From assembly GCA_026874595.1 (NCBI GenBank), contig CM049308.1, positions 93,983,624-94,047,623 on the forward strand: a stretch of DNA of 64,000 bases, given 5' to 3'. Positions 39,001-50,400 of this stretch are shown piece after piece. The first letter of the stretch is position 1; each line of letters begins with the position of its first letter. This DNA comes from Sipunculus nudus (lineage: Eukaryota > Annelida > Sipuncula > Golfingiida > Sipunculidae). The notes beneath the pieces were generated by a model. That model was not told the origin of the DNA. It did not search any database and saw only the letters and a list, made by a program, of their open reading frames with translations. A program made the position numbers and the translations under genes.

Positions 39001-42000
39001 TACAAATTTCAACTTACCGAACTTGACTGTCACACAGAAGACATACACTATGTGGTTCATTGTTTAGAAATTTCGACACAGCTAAAGTATTAAAATTAGT
39101 GCCTGTTCTTAACAAATTACTCACTTTTCAGAAACAGCAATTTATACAATTCACCTACTTACCGAACTTGACTGTCACACAGAAGACATACACTATGTGG
39201 TTCATTGTTTAGAAATTTCGACACAGCTAAAGTATTAAAATTAGTGCCTGTTCTTAACAAATTACTCACTTTTCAGAAACAGCAATTTATACAATTCACC
39301 TACTTACCGAACTTGACTGTCACACAGAAGACATACACTATGTGGTTCATTGTTTAGAAATTTCGACACAGCTAAAGTATTAAAATTAGTGCCTGTTCTT
39401 AACAAATTACTCACTTTTCAGAAACAGCAATTTATACAATTCACCTACTTACCGAACTTGACTGTCACACAGAAGACATACACTATGTGGTTCATTGTTT
39501 AGAAATTTCGACACAGCTAAAGTATTAAAATTAGTGCCTGTTCTTAACAAATTACTCACTTTTCAGAAACAGCAATTTATACAATTCACCTACTTACCGA
39601 ACTTGACTGTCACACAGAAGACATACACTATGTGGTTCATTGTTTAGAAATTTCGACACAGCTAAAGTATTAAAATTAGTGCCTGTTCTTAACAAATTAC
39701 TCACTTTTCAGAAACAGCAATTTATACAATTCACCTACTTACCGAACTTGACTGTCACACAGAAGACATACACTATGTGGTTCATTGTTTAGAAATTTCG
39801 ACACAGCTAAAGTATTAAAATTAGTGCCTGTTCTTAACAAATTACTCACTTTTCAGAAACAGCAATTTATACAATTCACCTACTTACCGAACTTGACTGT
39901 CACACAGAAGACATACACTATGTGGTTCATTGTTTAGAAATTTCGACACAGCTAAAGTATTAAAATTAGTGCCTGTTCTTAACAAATTACTCACTTTTCA
40001 GAAACAGCAATTTATACAATTCACCTACTTACCGAACTTGACTGTCACACAGAAGACATACACTATGTGGTTCATTGTTTAGAAATTTCGACACAGCTAA
40101 AGTATTAAAATTAGTGCCTGTTCTTAACAAATTACTCACTTTTCAGAAACAGCAATTTATACAATTCACCTACTTACCGAACTTGACTGTCACACAGAAG
40201 ACATACACTATGTGGTTCATTGTTTAGAAATTTCGACACAGCTAAAGTATTAAAATTAGTGCCTGTTCTTAACAAATTACTCACTTTTCAGAAACAGCAA
40301 TTTATACAATTCACCTACTTACCGAACTTGACTGTCACACAGAAGACATACACTATGTGGTTCATTGTTTAGAAATTTCGACACAGCTAAAGTATTAAAA
40401 TTAGTGCCTGTTCTTAACAAATTACTCACTTTTCAGAAACAGCAATTTATACAATTCACCTACTTACCGAACTTGACTGTCACACAGAAGACATACACTA
40501 TGTGATTCATTGTTTAGAAATTTCGACACAGCTAAAGTATTAAAATTAGTGCCTGTTCTTAACAAATTACTCACTTTTCAGAAACAGCAATTTATACAAT
40601 TCACCTACTTACCGAACTTGACTGTCACACAGAAGACATACACTATGTGGTTCATTGTTTAGAAATTTCGACACAGCTAAAGTATTAAAATTAGTGCCTG
40701 TTCTTAACAAATTACTCACTTTTCAGAAACAGCAATTCATACAATTCACCTACTTACCGAACTTGACTGTCACACAGAAGACATACACTATGTGGTTCAT
40801 TGTTTAGAAATTTCGACACAGCTAAAGTATTAAAATTAGTGCCTGTTCTTAACAAATTACTCACTGTTCAGAAACAGCAATTTATACAATTCACCTACTT
40901 ACCGAACTTGACTGTCACGCAGAAGACATACACTATGTGGTTCATTGTTTAGAAATTTCGACACAGCTAAAGTATTAAAATTAGTGCCTGTTCTTAACAA
41001 ATAACTCACTTTTCAGAAACAGCAATTTATACAATTCACCTACTTACCGAACTTGACTGTCACGCAGAAGACATACACTATGTGGTTCATTGCTTAGAAA
41101 TTTCGACACAGCTAAAGTATTAAAATTAGTGCCTGTTCTTAACAAATTACTCACTTTTCAGAAACAGCAATTTATACAATTCACCTACTTACCGAACTTG
41201 ACTGTCACGCAGAAGACATACACTATGTGGTTCATTGTTTAGAAATTTCGACACAGCTAAAGTATTAAAATTAGTGCCTGTTCTTAACAAATTACTCACT
41301 TTTCAGAAACAGCAATTTATACAATTCACCTACTTACCGAACTTGACTGTCACACAGAAGACATACACTATGTGGTTCATTGTTTAGAAATTTCGACACA
41401 GCTAAAGTATTAAAATTAGTGCCTGTTCTTAACAAATTACTCACTTTTCAGAAACAGCAATTTATACAATTCACCTACTTACCGAACTTGACTGTCACAC
41501 AGAAGACATACACTATGTGGTTCATTGTTTAGAAATTTCGACACAGCTAAAGTATTAAAATTAGTGCCTGTTCTTAACAAATTACTCACTTTTCAAAAAC
41601 AGCAATTTATACAATTCACCTACTTACCGAACTTGACTGTCACACAGAAGACATACACTATGTGGTTCATTGTTTAGAAATTTCGACACAGCTAAAGTAT
41701 TAAAATTAGTGCCTGTTCTTAACAAATTACTCACTTTTCAGAAACAGCAATTTATACAATTCACCTACTTACCGAACTTGACTGTCACACAGAAGACATA
41801 CACTATGTGGTTCATTGTTTAGAAATTTTGACACAGCTAAAGTATTAAAATTAGTGCCTGTTCTTAACAAATTACTCACTTTTCAGAAACAGCAATTTAT
41901 ACAATTCACCTACTTACCGAACTTGACTGTCACACAGAAGACATACACTATGTGGTTCATTGTTTAGAAATTTCGACACAGCTAAAGTATTAAAATTAGT

Positions 42001-42497
42001 GCCTGTTCTTAACAAATTACTCACTTTTCAGAAACAGCAATTTATACAATTCACCTACTTACCGAACTTGACTGTCACACAGAAGACATACACTATGTGG
42101 TTCATTGTTTAGAAATTTCGACACAGCTAAAGTATTAAAATTAGTGCCTGTTCTTAACAAATTACTCACTTTTCAGAAACAGCAATTTATACAATTCACC
42201 TACTTACCGAACTTGACTGTCACACAGAAGACATACACTATGTGGTTCATTGTTTAGAAATTTCGACACAGCTAAAGTATTAAAATTAGTGCCTGTTCTT
42301 AACAAATTACTCACTTTTCAGAAACAGCAATTTATACAATTCACCTACTTACCGAACTTGACTGTCACACAGAAGACATACACTATGTGGTTCATTGTTT
42401 AGAAATTTCGACACAGCTAAAGTATTAAAATTAGTGCCTGTTCTTAACAAATTACTCACTTTTCAGAAACAGCAATTTATACAATTCACCTACTCAC
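39001..42497. repeat. 145-bp tandem array, 24 nearly identical units
   Basis: Units start every 145 bp; the tag 'accgaacttgactgtcac' falls at 39016, 39161, 39306 ... 42351. Only a few single-base differences are visible across 3.5 kb (for example cacac/cacgc, gattcat, aaaaacagc), so expansion or homogenisation was recent. On the minus strand every unit carries TTTAG/CTGTGTCG and, 64 nt later, TTCG/GTAAGTAG. That is a possible acceptor-donor pair around a frame open in one register (VSKFLNNEPHSVCLLCDSQV). The array ends at the donor of the candidate exon 42608-42498. Confidence 0.97.
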
Positions 42498-42608
42498 CGG
42501 CCGACTTGACTGGCTATAACTCGACAGTACTTTCAATATACGATGCACTGCAATCGCTTGGGCAGGGACGACGACGATGATTGTTGTGAAGACTGCAAAA
42601 CGACCCAT
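42498..42608 (-). CDS. Candidate first exon with signal-peptide-like start
   Basis: Minus-strand ATG followed by 37 codons (MGRFAVFTTIIVVVPAQAIA ...) with a hydrophobic N-terminus. It ends in phase 0 at a good donor (CCG/GTGAGT). The sequence around this donor (gacttgactgg ... cacctactcac) is homologous to the donor-like edge of each 145-bp unit. No family is recognised and no following coding exon could be joined, so this may be a small secreted-protein exon, a relic, or chance. Confidence 0.25.
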
Positions 42609-43140
42609 ACTGACTTATACTATCACATGCTGAACTAATGTTACACCGACACACATATATGTGAAGTTGTTCCCGGTCATCCGTCCGTCAACTGAGTGAA
42701 TGCAAACAAAACGTATTTTGCCTTATTTTCAGATATCTACTCATTAAACGAACAGCTTTTGATTTTGATAGGTTTGGTAGTTTTTGTTATGCACATACTT
42801 CTAATATTATTCGCATATATTCATACTGGCCAGTTTCTAAGAGAATTAGCTGTTATGGTTATGTGGCATTTTAAAGGCTCTAACACGGATCTCGTCATAT
42901 GTGTCCTTTCTGCACTGAAATGTACATGTTATATGGCACCTTTTAGGCTTTTACAGTAGAAAGTTGATTAAACCAAGCGAAAATAGCACAGTCATGTCCT
43001 GTTAAATCTGCCAAGTTATTTACGTCACAGGTAGGCTATAGGCCAGATATTTATAACTTTTTTAGTTAAACACTTGACAGTTGATTCCGTGAGATCATAT
43101 GCCTTCAGATTGTTAAGTTGCGTCGTGATGAATCCCCCCC
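42609..43140. other. AT-rich intergenic DNA
   Basis: A plus-strand open frame (42696-42959) with Leu/Ile/Val-rich stretches lies here. It has no family motif and no splice or promoter support, so it is not called as a gene. Confidence 0.4.
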
Positions 43141-43142
43141 CT

Positions 43143-43143
43143 A

Positions 43144-43187
<44 letters not shown>
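43143..43187. repeat. (CT)n-(CA)n compound microsatellite
   Basis: A CT run followed by a CA run, 45 bp in all. Confidence 0.95.
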
Positions 43188-43286
43188 TCACAAGTTAAGA
43201 CTGTTCCAACAGTACGAGGATTTATTAATTTTATCAGATTAACTTCAGAACTCATCTGGAATATCAAGTTAACTAAAACTATGTCG

Positions 43287-43736
43287 TCGTCACTATAAAT
43301 AAAGTACCAGCTGTACTCGTCACTATAAATAAAGTACCAGCTGTATTCGTCACTATAAATAAAGTACCAGCTGTACTCGTCACTATAAATAAAGTACCAG
43401 CTGTACTCGTCACTATAAATAAAGTACCAGCTGTACTCGTCACTATAAATAAAGTACCAGCTGTACTCGTCACTATAAATAAAGTACCAGCTGTACTCGT
43501 CACTATAAATAAAGTACCAGCTGTACTCGTCACTATAAATAAAGTACCAGCTGTACTCGTCACTATAAATAAAGTACCAGCTGTACTCGTCACTATAAAT
43601 AAAGTACCAGCTGTACTCGTCACTATAAATAAAGTACCAGCTGTACTCGTCACTATAAATAAAGTACCAGCTGTACTCGTCACTATAAATAAAGTACCAG
43701 CTGTAGTCGTCACTATAAATAAAGTACCAGCTGTAC
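43287..43736. repeat. 30-bp minisatellite, 15 units
   Basis: Fifteen nearly perfect 30-bp units with 'cgtcactataaataaagtac' and 'cagctgtact'. The unit length is a multiple of three, so one minus-strand frame stays open for 154 codons (repeating STAGTLFIVT). There is no promoter or unique flank to support translation. A 15-nt G run follows at 43764-43778. Confidence 0.97.
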
Positions 43737-43779
43737 TTGGCACAAGAACACGTAAGCGTGGGAGGGGGGGGGGGGGGGC

Positions 43780-44240
43780 ATCACACAGACATTATAGACC
43801 TATGATCAATGTCATACGTGTCTATTTACACAGACGGCTGGAGGACAAGAATATTTTGTTTTAATGAAAATTATCGATGTCGTATGTAAACAATGTCATA
43901 AACCATGAGTGACACAATTCCCATGAATTATATCGTCATCAGTAGGCCTGGATGTAAAGAGTTATGAGCAATAGTTCATTAACACTTGGGAAAAGTAATG
44001 CATATCACACCCGTCATGCATGTAACGTTTTGCAAGACAACGAATCGCTCTGTATCAAATTAAAGACGGGGATCATAGTTGTTGTTTTTTTTATATATAT
44101 ATATACACAATGCAGTTCCGAAGAAGGATCCATTTTTATGATAAAACTGAGAAACAATTTAGCTGTGTCTATGATGCATCAGACATAACCTTATTACACG
44201 TTATTTCTCGTCCTTGAAGGTCATATATTCATATAACATG
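43780..44240. other. Spacer downstream of SelL copy B
   Basis: No supported gene. The 3' end of the copy B transcript should lie near or within this stretch. No canonical AATAAA was found close to the SECIS; a TATAAA variant is present on the minus strand at about 44263-44258. Confidence 0.4.
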
Positions 44241-44313
44241 TCACTACAAAGTTTTTTTTATATAGTATTGATAATGTCTCGTTGACATGACAACCGAAAC
44301 TGCAGACATGAAG

Positions 44314-44392
44314 CTCCATGACGACAGGACCATCCAGCGACAGAGCTCCTGTCGGTTTTCTTCTGTCATCTTCATAAACTGTCCACCAGGGA
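44314..44392 (-). promoter_or_regulatory. SECIS element of SelL copy B
   Basis: Same SECIS layout as copy A. AUGA is at 44375-44372 and the apical A-run (AAAA) at 44359-44356, again 12 nt after the quartet. GGAU is at 44335-44332, with 36 nt between the two quartet strands as in copy A. The upper helix keeps GACAGA/TCTGTC. The lower helix pairs TGGTG with CGTCA (through G-U pairs) and ACAG with CTGT, where copy A has TGGCG/TGCCA. The helix is thus kept while the sequence changes. It begins about 20 nt after the stop codon, in the last exon, as expected for a 3'UTR SECIS. Confidence 0.9.
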
Positions 44393-44410
44393 GCATCACA
44401 GTCTGCTGAC

Positions 44411-47400
44411 TCAGTTCTTCTGCCTCTGTATAGAAAGAGTCAAAGCAGTTGTCCTTCAATTTTAATCGAAGTCACCTCGCTGTTGCGTCTTAACAACCTG
44501 TAAAAAATATTAAAATATCAGTAGATGTAAGAAATATTGCAATAATTACTTATAGGTCACAACTCATATACATGTGAGCCACTTCTGCAGAAAGTGATCG
44601 TTTGTGACATCACAATATGAAATCTTAAACACATAAAACAAAAGTAAAGTAGCCCTGTCATGTCAATATAGGCCCTACAGCTCTATAATACACTCCACCC
44701 GGTGGTTTACCTTAAATACAGTGGTCCTGTAATGTCAATATACAGCTCTGTAATACACGCAACCTTGTGGTTTACCTTAAGTACAGTGGCCCCGTCATGT
44801 CAATATACATTTCTGGAATCCACGCAACCCCGTGGTTTACCTTAAGTACAGTGACCTTGTCATATCATTATACAGCTCTGTAATACACACAACCCGGTGG
44901 TTAACCTAAAGTACATTTGCCCTGTCATGTCATTATACAGCTCTTTAATAAACACAACCCGGTGGTTTACCTAAAGTACAGTAGCCCTGTCATGTAAAAT
45001 ACAGCTCTAAAATACACACAACCCAGTGGTTACCTTTTTTAGCGCATGTAGTATCTGTTCTACGTCAGGACGGTCAGATGCGGTTTTACTGGCGTGCACC
45101 ATCAGTAATGTTCCATCACGGTCCACGATGAAATCTCCTCCCATCTACCGATAGAGTAAAACAAGAATCAGAATGACGTTATCAGGATGACCACAGCTCC
45201 ATTCACATGTTGATTTAAGAGCTGAGTGCCTAGTGCCTTAAAACTGGACACTCCATATTGTCCATGGACTAGGCACTCCATATTGTCCATGGACTGGACA
45301 CTCCATATTGTCCATGGACTCGACACTCCATATTGTCCATGGACTAGGCACTCCATATTGTCCATGGACTGGACACTCCATATTATCCATGGACTGGACA
45401 CTTCACATTATCCATTGACTGGACATTCCAATTTGTCTATGGACTGGACACTCCATATTGTCCATGGACTGGACACTCGATATTGTCCATTGACTGGTTA
45501 AGTATTTTATCCGACTGTTCGGGCGCACTATATGCTTGTACTTTTTCATACAATCAGAGGTAATATTAATCATATTGTTACAGCCAAGCACAGAACATTG
45601 AAAACTGACGATTTATTTTCGTATTTTACATGGATACATCCAGCATACACTCTGTAAGAAATAATTGTTGAATTAATCAAATATTCTACATGGGATGAAT
45701 TGATATGCACCTTTAACACGAATCAGACAGATTAACAAGTCGCTAGGGTGGCACCATTATGGTTTGTGATATCTGTGTTTACATATAAACATTAGGATAC
45801 TGAGTCTCGTCCTGTCTTTCTTACTACTCCAAATCCGCTACCGACTTTATGAATATTTCGCCAGAGACTACTACTGATTCTGTGCACGAAATATGGGTAA
45901 AAGTTAGTTTTCCATGTTAAACTCACTTGATGCGGGTCGTCCTTAATGTTTTTATACGGTTTGAGTAATTGATCACCAGATGACACCACCGACGCATAGA
46001 TCATGAGTTGGTCAATCCCCCAGGCCTGTTGTATAAAATAAACATATACATGAAAGTCAGATACGTCAGTACAGGCCCGAAGGGAATAAGAAAAAGGCTT
46101 TGACTCCCAATTATTGATGAAGATACCAAGTTAACAATGTGTTACGTGGTGACATAAAAGTGGACCGAACTGTCTCGCTGGTGAAGCTTGCTTTTCTAGT
46201 GAAGATGTTGGAATGCCTGATATGTGCACCACCGACATGGGTTCAAATCCCGGATCGGCCCAATATTTTCCCCTGAGCAAGTTGTCTTCGTGACAAATGG
46301 AATTAACTAAATATCCTACTGGGTAATTCCTATAGCCTTCCCATGGGGTTCATAGTCCAAGCTGACACATCACATGCCCTACGGAATGCAAATCGCTCTA
46401 AACTGATCTCATGAATACATGAGCTGTGCAATTTTGTTCCAAGTTTAAGAGGCCAAGGTGAACCCTTGTAGTATAAATCTTGAGAAACAACGACTTTTTT
46501 TTTTAAAACAAACGGACCCGAATACTTAGTGTAGGTCACTAACATATGAAGTCGCTGGCCTTATAAAAAAGCTATTACTTACAGCTGCGAATTTCCTCTT
46601 CAAGTTGAAAAACGTATAGAGCTGTAAAAACAAGTGTATAACTAAAACACTTCAATAGATGATGTTCATGCCGTACATGAAGTTGCAATAATCGACTGAT
46701 ATTCTTTTAGAGGAAATATTTGTGTTATGGGTGTTCAAGTAAGGCAATAAAAGGGAACACCTAACATGATTTGTTTGTCCGTATTTATAAGTATAAGCTG
46801 AGTGTCTAGATTAAATTCCGTTAGCCAGATTTTACACGTAATAAGAGTACAGAGAGTGCAGGCTAATGTCATAATTATACATGTGTAATTTGTGTACAGT
46901 CAACTTTTTAATTATCATATTTTGTCATGCGATATATGTTTGAGCAAAATAATATGCCCACCTGGTTTAATTTAGCTACTACTTGAATCCGATGTGAAAT
47001 GCATTGGCTTAAACCATTTGAAATCATTATTTTTTTAACATAATCGAACAACTTAATGTCTACCTTTCTTTCTTCATCAGTAACCATCTGAAAGCTGCAT
47101 CCTGTGTCCTTTATCCACTGTAACGCACCTTCACGCGGCCCAAACGTAACCACCATCACGTGACCTCCAGCAGCCTCGATTTCAGCCTGAAAGTTAAAGA
47201 ATATATATATGAGTGCTCCGAACATTATCACCATCGTGTCACCTCGGTCAGTTTCGTTGCCAGGGTGATAGGTAAGAAAATATTTCAACTACAAATGTAA
47301 TAACAGTCAAGAAACCTTGCATTACCTTTCAGAATTCTTTCTGCACTGACATATCTAAAGTTTCCTGTCTCTCTATACAACTCAGCCACAGGCATGGTTG

Positions 47401-50400
47401 TGGTTTGGGTTGTTACAAACGCGTGAATAAAATCAAAGGAATGGTCCTAGAACACCTCACAAGGCACTATTAACCATATAATGTGATGTTTTAAAATACC
47501 TAGTATACGCGGCTTCAGGCTGATTGCCTATCTAGCCTATTTCTGCCAACGCATTGCTGTGAAATAATATTACATTTTATTTTATTTATGAAATTACAAA
47601 TATCTTATAAATAGATAATATTATACTTAACTTACATTTTCTTATATATAGAAAAGGTTTAAAATTATGTACACCTTTTAAAATATTTGTAACAATTTAT
47701 TTCTGTTTTATTTCTGATTTATGTAACTTAAACTTATTGAGGTTATATATCGAGTCTGTGATTATCTTGTCTGTAAATGGATCTGCATGTTTGATATTTT
47801 TTCTTTGCTTTATAAGATTTACTATGTGTTTCTATGCTGATGTTTTGCTGTGATATATAAAGGACATTTTCTGTGATAAAAAAAGGCTTCCTATTGAGTC
47901 AACTTCTTAATTTTTATAATAATGGATTTCTATGAATATGTATTTGTATATAACATCTAATGATAAGACATTCCGTTCAGCATCCTGATCTAATTAGGAC
48001 CACTGTGGAAATAGTAAACTTAGTAAACTTTTTAGTGCTATCCCAGGTGCGTTTCAGGATGCATGTTTTTTTGGGGGGGGGTACATGTTGTTACCTGAAT
48101 AACATAAATCAATCATGCATATAAACTGGCTGTAAACTAAGTTGTTTGTTCATGCTTCACTCGCCTACTTGTCATAATTAAATGTACAGTGTACAGAAGT
48201 ATATTATACTGTCTTACAGATATGATTGGATGTTACTTTAAAAAAACTGCTGAAATATTGCTGATGGTTTGAACGATTCAAGATGAAAAGAAATCTTGTA
48301 CATTTAATATATTGTTGTAAATTCTATACGGTTTCGATAGACGGCGAACAATTTGTATGGGTGCGTGTGTGGGTGTGCGTGTCTGCGTAGGATAATGACT
48401 GTTGTATGTGGCAGCCCATTTCAAAGTCTTGTTATATCAACAGTGTAAAGAAACCAACATTATCCAGAATATATTCTTTATGTATTTTATGGATGAAGTA
48501 TATTTAGATAAGATGTGATTTAAGGGGACACGCAACATTTCTAGAGCAGATGGTTTCGTTGAACACCCATACTATGGGACACCTCTATGAAGCAAGTAGA
48601 ATCAAACTGTGAACAAGTTTTAGTTGTGGACATCAATTTTTATACATATCGGGTATTTTCAAAAGCGAGTAACTACAGCAGGTACATCAGGATTGCTTGT
48701 CTGTCAACGAAAGAATATGTGTATTTACTTTAATTTTTTTTATCCTTACATAAAAGCCAAGAACCTCGTGAACAATACTTATCACAATTCACAACATCCA
48801 AACAAGACAGTAGTTTGACGCACACATCTTGCATGGCTTTCTCGTGCACAAGACTGGTAACGCCATCTACGATCATTTTGCGTGACGTTCGTTCGTTCAT
48901 CTATTTTGAGTGAAAATCATACAGATTTCATGTTCATTCATCTTTATTACCAGTATCCACAGAACATGATCTGTGACACCACCTTGGACCATGTGTATGA
49001 TGAGGGACCAGAAGACAAATAAGGTCACTTTAAAAGGTACGTGGTATTGCAAATTTCTGGGAATACTTTAATTGGCATCTCTGATTTCAGGAACTGGGAC
49101 CTGACGTCAGTAAACACACGCGATGCCTTCCATAGTGTAAGATAAGTCGGATATACGTGTCTACAGCTCGTATTCTAGTTTGTATGGTACAGATTAACTG
49201 GTCTGCTGTATTTCAACAAGAGATAAAATCAGCGCTGCCGCCGACCTGCATTCGACACCAACCGTCTTCATAACAACCATTGGTATAAGAATCAGCTGGT
49301 GCCACTAGCGTTGAAACAATCAGCACTGTACATTCCTGAAGGATGTTCAACGAATGTTCTACCAATTTTCTGTCTTCCGTCTGTTACTTTTAGAAGGACC
49401 GTAAGGCCTGAACTGAGAAATGAAGAATACAGACAGAACCGGGACTTCTCAGCCACAAGGACAACCTAGTCCTTCATCTGCGACAGACCGGAAAAGTTAT
49501 TTGTGGAAGGTGATGAACCACTTCATTAATTTGATGCTTTATTATGCATGATTTGTTGGTTGGACTTTTGAATTATAGAGCTATGCCTGTGCTTAGCTCA
49601 AAACAACTTGAAAATCTGAAATGAAAACAAAAAGCATTCAAAATTTTCCTAGGATACTTTAATCCTATCGACATTTTTAACATTCTGAATATATTAACAA
49701 AGGCACATACTCGCCGTTCCTGGATCTGTATCACGTGATCACGTCATGGTTTTCATGCGAACTTGCGTAACAGAATGAGGACAAGTTTTCTGGTTCCCAG
49801 ACCGTCACCAACACGGAGTGGTTCCCCTGTCCTTGCATCTGTCACCATGACATTAACAGGACCCCTGTCTCCGATAAAACGCTCCATTTCTGGATGATCA
49901 GGAAGGATGCTCCCATCTACAGTCTCCAGGAAGCTGCTCCACATTTCCTGGAAGTCAACAAAGTTCACAGTTATAGTTCGTAGTCTTCGCTTGTAGCTAT
50001 GTCCGGAATCAAGTAGTCCAGTTGTCAGACAGTATATATTAATATAGCATCCACCTGATTTAAATACACCCTCTCGCTGTCATAACATGCTGCGACATAG
50101 AGATTAGAAAAAACTTGTTATCCTTATTCTTTTATCGATCTTTTTGTTAAGAGAAATCTAAACACTTAATTTCATTGGTTAATGTATCTTGTCGATTTAT
50201 CAAGGGACTTCCGTGAACACATGAATGCTTCTGGAATTGCTGTGGAGAATAATAGACCGACCAACTGTACCACATTCGTGTAAAACGTTCATTTAAACCT
50301 TTAGATACTAGCTCAGAGTAAACGGAAAGTAAAGAAATTAAAAGGGTCAGCTGACCTCTTGTCCTGTCAGTTCTTCAAAACATTCTCGAACTTCTGAATT

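Noticed and set aside
42696-42959. 87-aa hydrophobic open frame
   Set aside because: AT-rich DNA readily gives Leu/Ile/Val-rich frames; no motif, splice signal or promoter, and no counterpart elsewhere in the window.
43279-43743. 154-aa open frame of STAGTLFIVT repeats
   Set aside because: A 30-bp perfect minisatellite always leaves open frames; nothing beside the repeat supports a protein.
45168-45591. Open frames on both strands over 'ctccatattgtccatgga'
   Set aside because: They are readings of the 25-bp minisatellite in intron 8 of SelL copy B.
46231-46260. Functional tRNA gene
   Set aside because: Only box B is convincing; no cloverleaf could be drawn and the box A spacing is too long.
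48955-49020. Coding-like plus-strand peptide after a possible acceptor (MICDTTLDHVYDEGPEDK)
   Set aside because: Only about 20 codons, on the strand opposite to SelL, with no joining exon or known family.
49711-49968. In-frame TGA codons in the exon 5 frames taken as true stops (pseudogenes or a 71-aa ORF at 49968-49753)
   Set aside because: Both copies have the pair of TGAs at the same two codons, conserved sequence continues in frame on both sides, exon lengths and splice sites are intact, and a SECIS follows each gene.
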